Positions 15,881-24,179 of a stretch of DNA of 64,000 nt are shown here, in pieces; positions within the stretch are counted from its first letter, which is position 1, and each line of letters opens with the position of its first letter. The notes under the pieces were generated by a model that was not told the origin of the DNA, did no database searches, and saw only the letters and a list, made by a program, of their open reading frames with translations. Both the position numbers and the translations under genes were made by a program. This DNA comes from Enterococcus sp. 4G2_DIV0659. GTDB taxonomy: Bacteria > Bacillota > Bacilli > Lactobacillales > Enterococcaceae. The stretch lies in assembly GCF_002140715.2 (NCBI RefSeq), contig NZ_NGLE02000001.1:2322001-2386000 (forward strand), in the 5' to 3' direction.

Positions 15881-16543
15881 ATGGATGAAATCGTAGAGTT
15901 AGAAAAAAAGAATTTTTGGTTTGCTGACTGGTCATTTCCGATTTTAGTTGGGCTGTTGTCAGCGGGCGTTTTTGCTGGAACACATATGTATTTTGAACAT
16001 GGTGTAGGAGCGTTTAATGAGGTAGCGATCGTTGCAATGTTAAAAGCTGGAATGGATGGCGGTTCCTATGGTGCTGCAGCAGCTTTTGGAGCTAGTTTCT
16101 TATTCGCTCGTATTTTAGAAGGTTCATTGGTTGGGATTTTGGACATCGGTGGTGCGATTTTAACGGGAGTAGGAATTGGTGTTCCTGCAATTCTTTTGAG
16201 TATGGGCATTACAGCACCTGTTGAAAACTTTGGTCTGTCTTTAGTGACTGGGATGATTCTTGGACTGATTATTGGCGGAATCATTATTATGATTCGTAAG
16301 TTTACAATCAATCAGTCAAATTCGACTTTTGGTGCGGATGTAATGATGGGGGCTGGGAATGCTTCTGGTCGATTCTTAGGTCCGTTGATTATTATTAGTG
16401 CATGTGGTGCTTCTGCTCCTATTGGGATTGGTTCTATCATCGGCGCAGTGATTTTCTATGTATGGAAAAAACCTATTGCTGGAGGAGCTATTTTAGGCGC
16501 GATGATCTTTGGTGCAATATTCCCAGTGGATTTACCTCAATAA
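15881..16543 (+). CDS. DUF4310 membrane protein, EF_0833/AHA_3914 family
   Basis: A 220-residue membrane protein with about six helices, Gly/Ala/Ile rich. It has an acidic, aromatic N-terminus (ELEKKNFWFADWSFPI) on the likely cytoplasmic side. It starts 17 bases after DUF4311 with AGAGAGGG upstream. Members occur only next to DUF4311 and DUF4312. The pair could be the IIC/IID-like core of a permease, or a channel; I do not recognise a wider superfamily. Confidence 0.78.
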   Translation: MDEIVELEKKNFWFADWSFPILVGLLSAGVFAGTHMYFEHGVGAFNEVAIVAMLKAGMDGGSYGAAAAFGASFLFARILEGSLVGILDIGGAILTGVGIGVPAILLSMGITAPVENFGLSLVTGMILGLIIGGIIIMIRKFTINQSNSTFGADVMMGAGNASGRFLGPLIIISACGASAPIGIGSIIGAVIFYVWKKPIAGGAILGAMIFGAIFPVDLPQ

Positions 16544-16569
16544 CAGAACTTTTAATTGCACTATTCTTT

Positions 16570-16607
16570 TGAAAAACGTTTACATTATAATGTTACTATG
16601 TTATTAT
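16570..16607 (+). promoter_or_regulatory. Promoter of the EIIC transcription unit with cre-like box
   Basis: TTTACA (16579-16584), 17 bases, TATTAT (16602-16607) is a good sigma-A promoter 57 bases before the EIIC start. TGAAAAACGTTTACA (16570-16584) overlaps its -35 box and matches the CcpA cre consensus except at the leading TG. Carbon catabolite control is plausible but the box is imperfect. Confidence 0.55.
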
Positions 16608-16664
16608 GAATTGGAAATATTTCGTATTTATTCATACTAACTTTTTGAACGGAGGACAAAAGAA

Positions 16665-17984
16665 ATGAATGGTTTTGTGCAGTGGATGGAAGTAAAATTG
16701 ATGCCTGTTGCCAATAAATTTGGCTCGCAAAGACATATGACGGCGATTAGAAAGGGACTTATTGCGACTATGCCTTTAACAATTGTCGGAGCCTTTTTCA
16801 CCGTTTTTCAGAATATCCCAATTGATGCCTATACGAAGTTTATTGAACCTTATCAGGCAGTTTTGGATATTCCATCACGTTATACAATGGGGATTTTAGC
16901 TTTATATGCAACGTTTGGTATTGCCTCTTCTTTGGCAACTAGCTATAAACTAGACTCTTTAACCTGTGGGATTTTAGCAGTCATGGCTTTTTTAGTCACA
17001 GCGGCTCCTCCTACAAGAGTGTTTGAAGATGTAAAAGATGTTATTGGCGCAGGGCGTTATATCAATTTGGCTAATATTGGCTCAGCTTCTTTATTCGGCG
17101 CAATTGTTACAGCCTTAGTTTCTGTAGAGATTTATCGTTTCTTTATTCAAAAAGATATTACAATAAAAATGCCGGATGGCGTTCCGCCTGAGGTTTCAAA
17201 CTCATTTATTGCGTTGATTCCAGGTGCGGTGATTTTATTACTATTTTGGGTGATTCGCCATGTTATTGGATTTGATTTAAATGGTTTCTTGAGTACGTTA
17301 TTGATGCCGTTGAAAGATACATTGGCAGGAAATAGTTTGTTTGGTGGATTATTAACAGTCTTCTTAATCTGTTTCTTCTGGGTTTTGGGAATTCATGGAC
17401 CTGCTATTATGGGGCCTGTTATCAGACCGTTTTGGGATATGTCGATTGCTGAAAACACGTTGGCGTTTCAAGAAGGAGCAAATGTTCACAATTTACCAAA
17501 TATTTTTACTGAGCAATTTTTACAATGGTTTATCTGGATCGGCGGTGCCGGAACTACTTTAGCTTTAGTCGTTTTAATGATGTTTTCTAAATCAACTTAC
17601 TTGAAAAGTTTAGGGCGTTTGTCTTTCCTACCTGGACTATTTAATATTAATGAACCTGTGATTTTTGGTGCACCGATTGTAATGAATCCAATCTTAGGGA
17701 TTCCATTTATTGTTGCGCCGCTGATTACAACAACATTTTCTTATTTCTTAACAGTTACAAATGTGATACCTATGATGGCTGCTCGCTTACCATTTGCCAT
17801 ACCAGCGCCAGTCGCTGCTTGGATGAGTACAAACTGGAGTGTTCCAGCAGCATTGCTTGTCTGTGTGAATTTCTTGATTACTTTGGCGATCTACTACCCG
17901 TTCTTCAAAGTGTATGAAAAACAACAACTAGACAAAGAAGCAGAAGAATTAGCCGCTGAACAAAAAACAGCAGATGTAGCTTAA
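16665..17984 (+). CDS. PTS EIIC permease, lactose/cellobiose family
   Basis: A 439-residue PTS membrane component with about ten helices. It has the N-terminal family start (LMPVANKFGSQRHMTAIRKG), the FWVLGIHGPAIMGP loop and the FNINEPVIFGAPIVMNPILGIPF motif near residue 325, where substrate and the catalytic Glu reside. It imports and phosphorylates a disaccharide or beta-glucoside-like sugar, but needs EIIA and EIIB. Neither is encoded nearby, so they must come from elsewhere. It has its own promoter and heads the second half of the locus. The MupG-family gene downstream suggests that its product is a 6-phospho disaccharide. Confidence 0.88.
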   Translation: MNGFVQWMEVKLMPVANKFGSQRHMTAIRKGLIATMPLTIVGAFFTVFQNIPIDAYTKFIEPYQAVLDIPSRYTMGILALYATFGIASSLATSYKLDSLTCGILAVMAFLVTAAPPTRVFEDVKDVIGAGRYINLANIGSASLFGAIVTALVSVEIYRFFIQKDITIKMPDGVPPEVSNSFIALIPGAVILLLFWVIRHVIGFDLNGFLSTLLMPLKDTLAGNSLFGGLLTVFLICFFWVLGIHGPAIMGPVIRPFWDMSIAENTLAFQEGANVHNLPNIFTEQFLQWFIWIGGAGTTLALVVLMMFSKSTYLKSLGRLSFLPGLFNINEPVIFGAPIVMNPILGIPFIVAPLITTTFSYFLTVTNVIPMMAARLPFAIPAPVAAWMSTNWSVPAALLVCVNFLITLAIYYPFFKVYEKQQLDKEAEELAAEQKTADVA

Positions 17985-18024
17985 TTAAGAAAAGAGAGGG
18001 AGGGTAGTAAGGTTACTATCCTCT

Positions 18025-18300
18025 TTGGTGATTAGGAAGATGTTGATTTGGTTTATAGTAGTTTTTATTGTTAGTCAAGTAGGGATTGAAAAAAACTGGG
18101 TGCCGAGAACATTTCTTGATTTGCGATTGTTCCATCTATGTGTTGTTTCGATTGGTCTGATCACTTTAGCAATTATAGTGGGCATTTTAATCAAACAACC
18201 TCTATTTATAGTAGGAAGTGTAACAATTTTTTGCAGTTCAGTCATCTCATGGAAATATAGAAACAAATTTGATCATATAAAGCGAGGGCAAAATCAATGA
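18025..18300 (+). CDS. Small membrane protein of the catabolic locus
   Basis: Up to 91 residues with two or three hydrophobic segments and a basic C-terminus. The start is uncertain: TTG at 18025 or ATG at 18040, the latter just after an AGGAAG that is rather close. The stop overlaps the MupG start by 4 bases (ATGA), which supports it being translated and coupled. No family is recognised. It may assist EIIC or be a small regulator. Confidence 0.6.
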   Translation: MVIRKMLIWFIVVFIVSQVGIEKNWVPRTFLDLRLFHLCVVSIGLITLAIIVGILIKQPLFIVGSVTIFCSSVISWKYRNKFDHIKRGQNQ

Positions 18301-19385
18301 AAAGAGCATTAGGAGTATCCGTTTATCCCGATCATAGTGATATAGAAAAAGATAAGGCGTATTTGAAAAAAGCCAGTGAATGTGGTTTTTCAAGAATTTT
18401 TATGAGCATGTTAGAGGTAACAGAAGGAAAAGACGTTGTCAAAGAGAAGTTCAAATCGCTAATCGCTTATGCGAAAGAGTTAGGGTTTGAAACGATTTTA
18501 GATGTAGCGCCAAATATTTTTGATGAGTTGCAAATTTCATATGATGATTTAACATTCTTCTATGAAACAGGTGCTGATGGAATCCGTTTAGATGCTGGTT
18601 TTGATGGGAATAAAGAAGCGAAGTTGACCTTTAATCCATTTGATTTAGCGATTGAGTTAAATATGAGCAATGATGTGGCCTATTTGGATAATATTTTGAC
18701 GTATGAAGCAAACGTTCCGTTTTTGTATGGCTGTCACAACTTTTATCCTCAAGAAGGCACCGCACTTCCGTATGATTTTTTTGAACGTTGTAGTGTTCGG
18801 TTTAAAAAACATGGCATTCGCACAGCAGCATTTATCAATTCACAAGCAGGGATAATTGGACCTTGGGATGTGAATGATGGATTACCTACACTGGAAATGC
18901 ATCGTCATTTGCCTGTGGCTGTACAAGCGAAACATTTGTTTGCTACAGGGTTGATTGATGATGTAATCATAGGGAATGCGTATGCATCCGACGAAGAGTT
19001 AGAGTTATTAGGGCAGTTGAATCGTTACCAATTAGAACTAGGGATTGAATTTACAAAAGAGGCAAGCGAGGTTGAAAAAGAAATTGCTTTAACTGAACAG
19101 CACTTCCGTCGTGGTGATATCACAGACCAAGTCGTTCGTTCAACCGAAGTTCGTAAAAAATATAAAAATGAAGCCAATCCAGCACATGATAATACAGAAC
19201 CATTTCAAGTCGGTGATGTTGTGATCGGCAACGATGCGTTTGGGAAATACAAAAATGAGCTACAAATTGTTTTACAGCCGCATACAGATGACCGTAAAAA
19301 CAAGGTAGGTCAAATAACAGAGAAAGAGTTGTTGTTGTTAGATTTTGTAAAACCCTGGACAAAATTTAGATTTAAAGAAAAGTAG
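18297..19385 (+). CDS. mupG: DUF871 / MupG-family 6-phospho-muramidase-like glycosidase
   Basis: A 362-residue cytosolic protein. Residues 1-240 form a TIM barrel with the family opening ALGVSVYPDHS and the DGIRLDAGFDG, CHNFYPQEGT and FINSQAG motifs. A smaller C-terminal cyclophilin-like domain follows. The Staphylococcus aureus member MupG hydrolyses MurNAc-6P-GlcNAc taken up by a PTS. Here the enzyme probably splits the phosphorylated disaccharide delivered by the neighbouring EIIC. Since no MurNAc etherase gene follows, and a deacetylase, DgaE and DgaF do, the sugar may be a different acetylated amino sugar or its aldonic acid. Confidence 0.82.
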   Translation: MKRALGVSVYPDHSDIEKDKAYLKKASECGFSRIFMSMLEVTEGKDVVKEKFKSLIAYAKELGFETILDVAPNIFDELQISYDDLTFFYETGADGIRLDAGFDGNKEAKLTFNPFDLAIELNMSNDVAYLDNILTYEANVPFLYGCHNFYPQEGTALPYDFFERCSVRFKKHGIRTAAFINSQAGIIGPWDVNDGLPTLEMHRHLPVAVQAKHLFATGLIDDVIIGNAYASDEELELLGQLNRYQLELGIEFTKEASEVEKEIALTEQHFRRGDITDQVVRSTEVRKKYKNEANPAHDNTEPFQVGDVVIGNDAFGKYKNELQIVLQPHTDDRKNKVGQITEKELLLLDFVKPWTKFRFKEK

Positions 19386-19393
19386 GGGATAAA

Positions 19394-20503
19394 ATGAGTT
19401 ACGACTTAATTATAAAAAATGGACAAACCATTGAAGGTAAGCCAATAGAAGTAGCAATCAAAGCTGGCAAAATTGTAGAAATTTCAGATAAAATTGAAGC
19501 AAGTAGCAAACAGTTGATTGAGCTGGACGCGGGTACTTATGTATCTGCTGGTTGGATCGACGATCATGTTCATTGTTTTGAAAAAATGACACTTTACTAT
19601 GATTTTCCAGATGAAATTGGTGTGAAAAAAGGCGTAACCACAGTTATTGATGCGGGCACAACAGGTGCTGAAAATATCCACGAATTTTATGCATTAGCGA
19701 AACAAGCCAAAACAAATGTTTACGCATTAGTGAATATTTCAAAATGGGGAATTGTTGAGCAAGATGAGCTTGCTGATTTAAGTAAAGTCAAAGAAGAATT
19801 AGTGCATCAAGCCTTGACTGAATTACCAGATTTTGTGGTGGGAATCAAAGCACGTATGAGTAAGACGGTAATTGGAGAAAATGGTATTACACCATTAGAG
19901 ATGGCCAAAAAAATTCAAAAAGAAAATAACGATCTGCCATTGATGGTGCATATCGGTTCGGCACCTCCTGAATTAGACGAGATTTTGGCACACATGTCTA
20001 AAGGAGATGTGTTAACCCATTGTTTTAATGGTAAACCTAATGGTATTTTGAATAAAGACACTAATCAGATTAAAGATTTTGTCTGGGCTGCCTATGATAA
20101 AGGGGTTGTGTTTGATATTGGTCACGGGACGGATAGCTTTAACTTTCAGGTTGCTGAAACAGCGCTGAAAGAAGGAATGAAAGCAACCTCGATCAGCACA
20201 GATATTTATATTCGTAACCGTGAAAAAGGCCCTGTTCATGATTTGGCCACAACAATGGAAAAATTACGTGTGGTAGGCTATGAATGGGCTGAGATCATCG
20301 ACAAAGTGACCGTTGCTCCTGCTGAAAATTTCCATTTTAAAACAAAAGGACAGTTGAAAGAAGGCTATGATGGAGATATCACCATTTTTCAAATTGAGGC
20401 AGGACAAAAGACATTGACTGACTCAAACGGTTTTACCAGAGAAGCAAAAGAAGTGATAAAACCTGTTAAAACCATTATAGGAGGAATTGTTTATGACAAT
20501 TAG
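19394..20503 (+). CDS. Amidohydrolase / deacetylase family metallohydrolase, EF_0837-like
   Basis: A 369-residue TIM-barrel metallohydrolase of the dihydroorotase-like amidohydrolase group. Visible metal ligands are the HxH in DDHVHCF (near 57-59), the Lys in VGIKARM (near 155, probably carboxylated), the His in MVHIGSAP (near 187), the His in VLTHCFNG (near 211), GHGTDSF, and the Asp in STDIYIRN (near 275). It probably removes an N-acetyl group from an amino-sugar acid, which would feed the ammonia-lyase that follows. It starts 8 bases after mupG, and its end overlaps the next start, so it is in one operon. Confidence 0.82.
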   Translation: MSYDLIIKNGQTIEGKPIEVAIKAGKIVEISDKIEASSKQLIELDAGTYVSAGWIDDHVHCFEKMTLYYDFPDEIGVKKGVTTVIDAGTTGAENIHEFYALAKQAKTNVYALVNISKWGIVEQDELADLSKVKEELVHQALTELPDFVVGIKARMSKTVIGENGITPLEMAKKIQKENNDLPLMVHIGSAPPELDEILAHMSKGDVLTHCFNGKPNGILNKDTNQIKDFVWAAYDKGVVFDIGHGTDSFNFQVAETALKEGMKATSISTDIYIRNREKGPVHDLATTMEKLRVVGYEWAEIIDKVTVAPAENFHFKTKGQLKEGYDGDITIFQIEAGQKTLTDSNGFTREAKEVIKPVKTIIGGIVYDN

Positions 20504-21587
20504 CTATGAAAAATTCAACTTAAAAGAAGTCATCAATGCCTCAGGTAGAATGACCATTTTAGGTGTATCAAAAGTGTCAGAAAATGTTTTAGCTGCTCAA
20601 AAATTCGGCGGTGAACATTTCTTTGAAATGAGTGAATTAAGCATTCAGACAGGTGCCTATTTAGCAAAATTACTTAAGGTTGAAGATGCCCAAATCGTCT
20701 CTAGTGCATCGGCAGGAATTGCTCAAAGTGTTGCGGCGTTAATTGGAGAAGGTTCTGTGTATCATGCGTACCATCCGTACACAGATAAAATCAGCAAACG
20801 TGAAATTATCTTGCCAAAAGGCCATAATGTCGATTACGGTACACCCGTTGAAGTGATGGTAGAACAAGGCGGAGGAAAAATCGTCGAAGCAGGATACGCC
20901 AATATGTGTTCACCAGAACATATTGAAATGATGATTACAGATCAAACAGCAGCCATTTTGTATATTAAAAGCCATCATACCGTTCAAAAAAGTATGTTAA
21001 GCGTAGCAGAAGCCTCAGCTGTAGCAAAAGCGCACAATATACCGTTAATTGTTGATGCAGCAGCGGAAGAGGACTTATTCCAGTATATTGAAGCAGGTGC
21101 TGACCTAGTCATATACAGTGGCGCTAAAGCGATTGAAGGTCCAAGTGCAGGCCTTGTAATTGGTAAAAAGGAATATGTTGAATGGATTCGTCTTCAAGGT
21201 AAAGGAATTGGTCGTGCAATGAAGATTGGCAAAGACAATATTCTAGGATTTACACAAGCTGTGGAAGATTACGTGAAAAATGGCAGTGAGTCTGGGGAGT
21301 CGATGCAACAACGTTTAGCATCCTTTATTGATGGATTAAATAAGATTCCAAGGATCGAAGCTAAAATCGTGCAAGATGGTGCGGGCAGAGACATCTACCG
21401 AGCGAGCATCAAAGTCAGCGGAGGGAAATCAGCAAAAGAAGTAATCAAAGAATTAAAAGCTGAAAGCCCAGCAATCTACACCAGAGAATATCAAGCCAAC
21501 AATGGCATTATCGAATTTGATATCCGTTCGGTAAATGAAGTTGAAATGAATAAAATTGTGACTCGTTTAACTGCAATCATGAACTAA
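20493..21587 (+). CDS. dgaE: DgaE-like PLP enzyme (D-glucosaminate-6-phosphate ammonia-lyase family)
   Basis: A 364-residue PLP enzyme of the SelA-like fold. YSGAKAIEGPSAGLVIG near residue 210 carries the PLP-binding Lys (SGAKA). SASAGIAQSVAALIG near 73 is the phosphate-binding region. The best characterised relative, Salmonella DgaE, converts D-glucosaminate-6-phosphate to 2-keto-3-deoxygluconate-6-phosphate plus ammonia. ATG at 20493 has TAGGAGGAATTG upstream and lies inside the previous gene's last codons. Followed by the aldolase, this gives a complete route from a glucosaminate phosphate to pyruvate and glyceraldehyde-3-phosphate. Confidence 0.85.
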   Translation: MTISYEKFNLKEVINASGRMTILGVSKVSENVLAAQKFGGEHFFEMSELSIQTGAYLAKLLKVEDAQIVSSASAGIAQSVAALIGEGSVYHAYHPYTDKISKREIILPKGHNVDYGTPVEVMVEQGGGKIVEAGYANMCSPEHIEMMITDQTAAILYIKSHHTVQKSMLSVAEASAVAKAHNIPLIVDAAAEEDLFQYIEAGADLVIYSGAKAIEGPSAGLVIGKKEYVEWIRLQGKGIGRAMKIGKDNILGFTQAVEDYVKNGSESGESMQQRLASFIDGLNKIPRIEAKIVQDGAGRDIYRASIKVSGGKSAKEVIKELKAESPAIYTREYQANNGIIEFDIRSVNEVEMNKIVTRLTAIMN

Positions 21588-21616
21588 AAAAAACAATAAA
21601 CAGGAGTGAAAAAATT

Positions 21617-22360
21617 ATGTCATTAACACCAAACTATTTAGAAAATCGTATTTGTTTAAATGTTTTAGCAAACTCAGTAGAAAACGCAAAAGAGTGCTAC
21701 GAAGCGGCTGAAGGTCACATTGTGTTAGGTGTGCTATCTAAAAATTATCCAACAGATGAAGCAGCGATCGAAGATATGAAAAAATATGCGGCAGCAACGA
21801 ACAATGCGTTGTCTGTAGGTTTGGGTGCAGGAGATCCCAACCAAAGCCAAATGGTTTCAAGAATTTCAAAAGAGTTACAGCCACAACACGTAAACCAAGT
21901 ATTTACAGGCGTTGGTACATCTCGTGCTTTATTAGGACAAGATGAAACCATTGTCAATGGCTTAGTATCACCGACAGGAAAAGTAGGAATCGTTAACATC
22001 GCAACAGGTCCGCTAAGTTCTAAAGCGCCAGTTGGAGAAGTAACGATAGAAACAGCCATTCGTTTACTACAAGATATGGGCGGTAGCTCAATCAAATTTT
22101 TCCCGATGAAAGGGTTAGCCCATCTTGATGAGTACAAAGCAGTAGCTGAAGCTTGTGCGAAATATGATTTTTATCTAGAACCTACAGGTGGCATTGATTT
22201 AGAAAACTTTGAAGAAATCGTTCAAATCGCTGTTGATGCTGGCGTGAAAAAAATTATTCCTCATGTATACAGCTCAATTATTGATTCAACAACAGGCGAT
22301 ACAAAACCAGAAGATGTGAAAATATTACTTGATATGATGAAAAATACTTTGAATAAATAA
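21617..22360 (+). CDS. dgaF: DgaF-like KDPG aldolase, EF_0839/AHA_3917 family
   Basis: A 247-residue TIM-barrel aldolase that should split 2-keto-3-deoxy-6-phosphogluconate into pyruvate and glyceraldehyde-3-phosphate. SIKFFPMKGLAHLDEYKAV near residue 160 contains the Schiff-base Lys in the typical KFFP context. GVGTSRALLG and LEPTGGIDLENF are further family blocks. It is longer than classical KDPG aldolases (about 210 residues), as expected for the EF_0839 group. An array of hairpin repeats follows directly after the stop. Confidence 0.85.
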   Translation: MSLTPNYLENRICLNVLANSVENAKECYEAAEGHIVLGVLSKNYPTDEAAIEDMKKYAAATNNALSVGLGAGDPNQSQMVSRISKELQPQHVNQVFTGVGTSRALLGQDETIVNGLVSPTGKVGIVNIATGPLSSKAPVGEVTIETAIRLLQDMGGSSIKFFPMKGLAHLDEYKAVAEACAKYDFYLEPTGGIDLENFEEIVQIAVDAGVKKIIPHVYSSIIDSTTGDTKPEDVKILLDMMKNTLNK

Positions 22361-22629
22361 AGCCTCTCGAGCTCGTTTAGCACAGACAGAAAAATAGGAA
22401 AACATGATTGAGGCGTTTTTTGCCTCTTTCAGGTTTTATCTTTTTTCCGAAGTGCAAGCTCGAGAAGCTGGAATAAATAAAGCTGACCGAGCTCGTTTAG
22501 CACAGACAGAAAAATAGGAAAACATGACAGAGGCGTTTTTTGCCTCTTTCAGGTTTTATCTTTTTTCCGAAGTGCAAGCTCGAGAAGCTAGAACAAATAA
22601 AGCAGATCGAATTCGATGTTCGAGAAGCA
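22361..22629 (-). repeat. Two complete and one deleted hairpin repeat, period 120 bases
   Basis: Units at 22361-22469 and 22481-22589 are almost identical. A third start at 22601 falls exactly on the 120-base period but keeps only the two ends (to about 22629), so it lost its middle. The terminal arms AGCCTCTCGAGCTYG and CAAGCTCGAGAAGCT pair. The tip is GAGGCG-TTTTTT-GCCTC. The reverse complement aligns with the 14209 array through GGAAAAAAGATAAAACCTGAA and the ATGTTTT(T/C)CTATTTTTC block. The array fills the gap between dgaF and the kinase gene. Confidence 0.93.
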
Positions 22630-22650
22630 AGAAAATAGGCAGGGATCAAG

Positions 22651-23661
22651 ATGAGAATTGCAGCTTTTGGTGAAATTATGATGCGTTTGACTCCACCGGA
22701 ATATCTACTGCTGGAACAAACGAAGGAAGTACGTTTAGATTTTACAGGTACAGGGGTTAATATTTTAAGCAATTTAGCGCATTTTGGCCATGAAACAACC
22801 ATGATAACGAATCTTCCTGATAATCGTTTAGGTGAAGCGGCCAAAGCAAGCGTTCGTCAACTAGGTATTCAAGACCGTTGGATTGGAACCAAAGGCAATC
22901 ATATCGGTTCTTACTTTGCTGAAATGGGGTTTGGACCAAGACCTACGCAAGTGACTTATCAAAATCGTCGCAGTAGTTCGTTTGGTGTAAGTGATGCATC
23001 AAATTATGAGTTCGATCGTTTTTTAGATGAGGTTGATTTGGTGCATATTTGTGGGATTTCATTGAGCCTGACAGATGCAACGCGTGATGCCGCTTTTTCT
23101 TTAGCTGAAAAAGCGCATAAACATGGGAAAAAAGTCTGTTTTGATTTTAATTTTCGTCCGAGTTTAAACGAAGAGCATAGTGATACATTTATGCGTGAAC
23201 AATACCAAAAAATATTACCTTATTGCGATTTGGTCTTTGGAAGTCAGCGGGATTTGACTGATTTATTAGGGATGACGCTAGATGAAACACTTGAGTCGAC
23301 GAAGCAGTTTGATGAATTGGTGCACCGTTTTATGAAGGAATATAGTCTAGAATTGTTTGCCGGAACGATTCGGCAAACAGAAAAAGAAAAGTCGTATTTG
23401 ACAGGCTTTTTATGTGATGCTGTGTCTTGCGTTCAAGCGGCTCCAAGAGAAATCATTCAGTTAGATCGAATCGGCGCAGGTGATGGTTACGCCGCAGGGG
23501 TTTTACTTGGATTTATTGAAAAGTGGTCTTTGAGTGAAACAGTAGAATTCGCTACTGTAAATGGTGTTTTAGCGCATACAATTCAAGGCGATGTTCCACT
23601 AACTACGCGTAAACAAGTCAAGCACATCATAGAACAGCCAACAGTCAATTTGATTCGTTAA
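22651..23661 (+). CDS. kdgK: PfkB-family sugar kinase (2-keto-3-deoxygluconate kinase type)
   Basis: A 336-residue ribokinase-fold enzyme. The N-terminal GEIMMRLTPPE start and TGTGVNILSNLAHFG with its sugar-binding Gly/Asn match KdgK-like kinases. DRIGAGDGYAAGVLLG near residue 272 is the PfkB signature 2 with the catalytic Asp in GAGD. It would phosphorylate 2-keto-3-deoxygluconate to KDPG, the substrate of the aldolase upstream, or another keto-sugar acid. The start has AGGCAGGGATC upstream. It is the last gene of the locus, followed by a very strong terminator. Confidence 0.85.
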   Translation: MRIAAFGEIMMRLTPPEYLLLEQTKEVRLDFTGTGVNILSNLAHFGHETTMITNLPDNRLGEAAKASVRQLGIQDRWIGTKGNHIGSYFAEMGFGPRPTQVTYQNRRSSSFGVSDASNYEFDRFLDEVDLVHICGISLSLTDATRDAAFSLAEKAHKHGKKVCFDFNFRPSLNEEHSDTFMREQYQKILPYCDLVFGSQRDLTDLLGMTLDETLESTKQFDELVHRFMKEYSLELFAGTIRQTEKEKSYLTGFLCDAVSCVQAAPREIIQLDRIGAGDGYAAGVLLGFIEKWSLSETVEFATVNGVLAHTIQGDVPLTTRKQVKHIIEQPTVNLIR

Positions 23662-23697
23662 TACAAGAACGATTAGTTCAACTATTTTATTTGTCAT

Positions 23698-23745
23698 AAA
23701 GCATAAAGCAAAACGAAAAACCGTTTTGCTTTATGCTTTATTTTT
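23698..23745 (+). terminator. Terminator of the catabolic locus
   Basis: Perfect 18-bp inverted repeat (23698-23715 with 23722-23739, arm AAAGCATAAAGCAAAACG) followed by ATTTTT. Confidence 0.93.
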
Positions 23746-23876
23746 GCTAGATTCTAGTGAATAAAGAAAGTATATTTTTATAAAATAAACTTAATGTGAA
23801 AAATACAATTGTCTCTAAGTGTTTGATTTGTTATACTTTTATAGAATAAAAATATAATAACGAGAGGAGAAACACT

Positions 23877-24179
23877 ATGGGCGTAAAGAGCAGTCTGTCT
23901 GTCGCTGGAAATGTCTCCACATCTTTTAGTCAATCCGCTAATGCTTTAAATAATGTAAAAAGAGCAACGAATATTGCTACTAGAACCAATGTCTCTGGTA
24001 ATGAGATAGCGAAAGAAACCGTAACGACATTTGAAAAAGATCTAAAACAACTCGCAACCAGCATTGTTTCAGCCGGTAAAAATATCCACTCTGTCGCAAA
24101 AGATTTTTCAGAAATTGATTTAAACGCGGCCAAACAATTTCAACTGAACGCTTCACCAATGGACAGGTGGTTCAAATGA
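23877..24179 (+). CDS. Lap1-like T7SS partner protein (TIGR04197/DUF3130 family)
   Basis: A 100-residue helical-hairpin protein related to WXG100 proteins. It has no signal peptide. The C-terminal part carries FSEID at residues 77-81, an FxxxD motif like the one reported to be needed for export in DUF3130 proteins. In Streptococcus intermedius, LapD1 (DUF3130) and LapD2 (DUF3958) bind the LXG domain of TelD and target it to the type VII secretion system. Here it is the first gene of the LXG operon, behind GAGAGGAG. Its stop overlaps the next start (ATGA). Confidence 0.82.
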   Translation: MGVKSSLSVAGNVSTSFSQSANALNNVKRATNIATRTNVSGNEIAKETVTTFEKDLKQLATSIVSAGKNIHSVAKDFSEIDLNAAKQFQLNASPMDRWFK

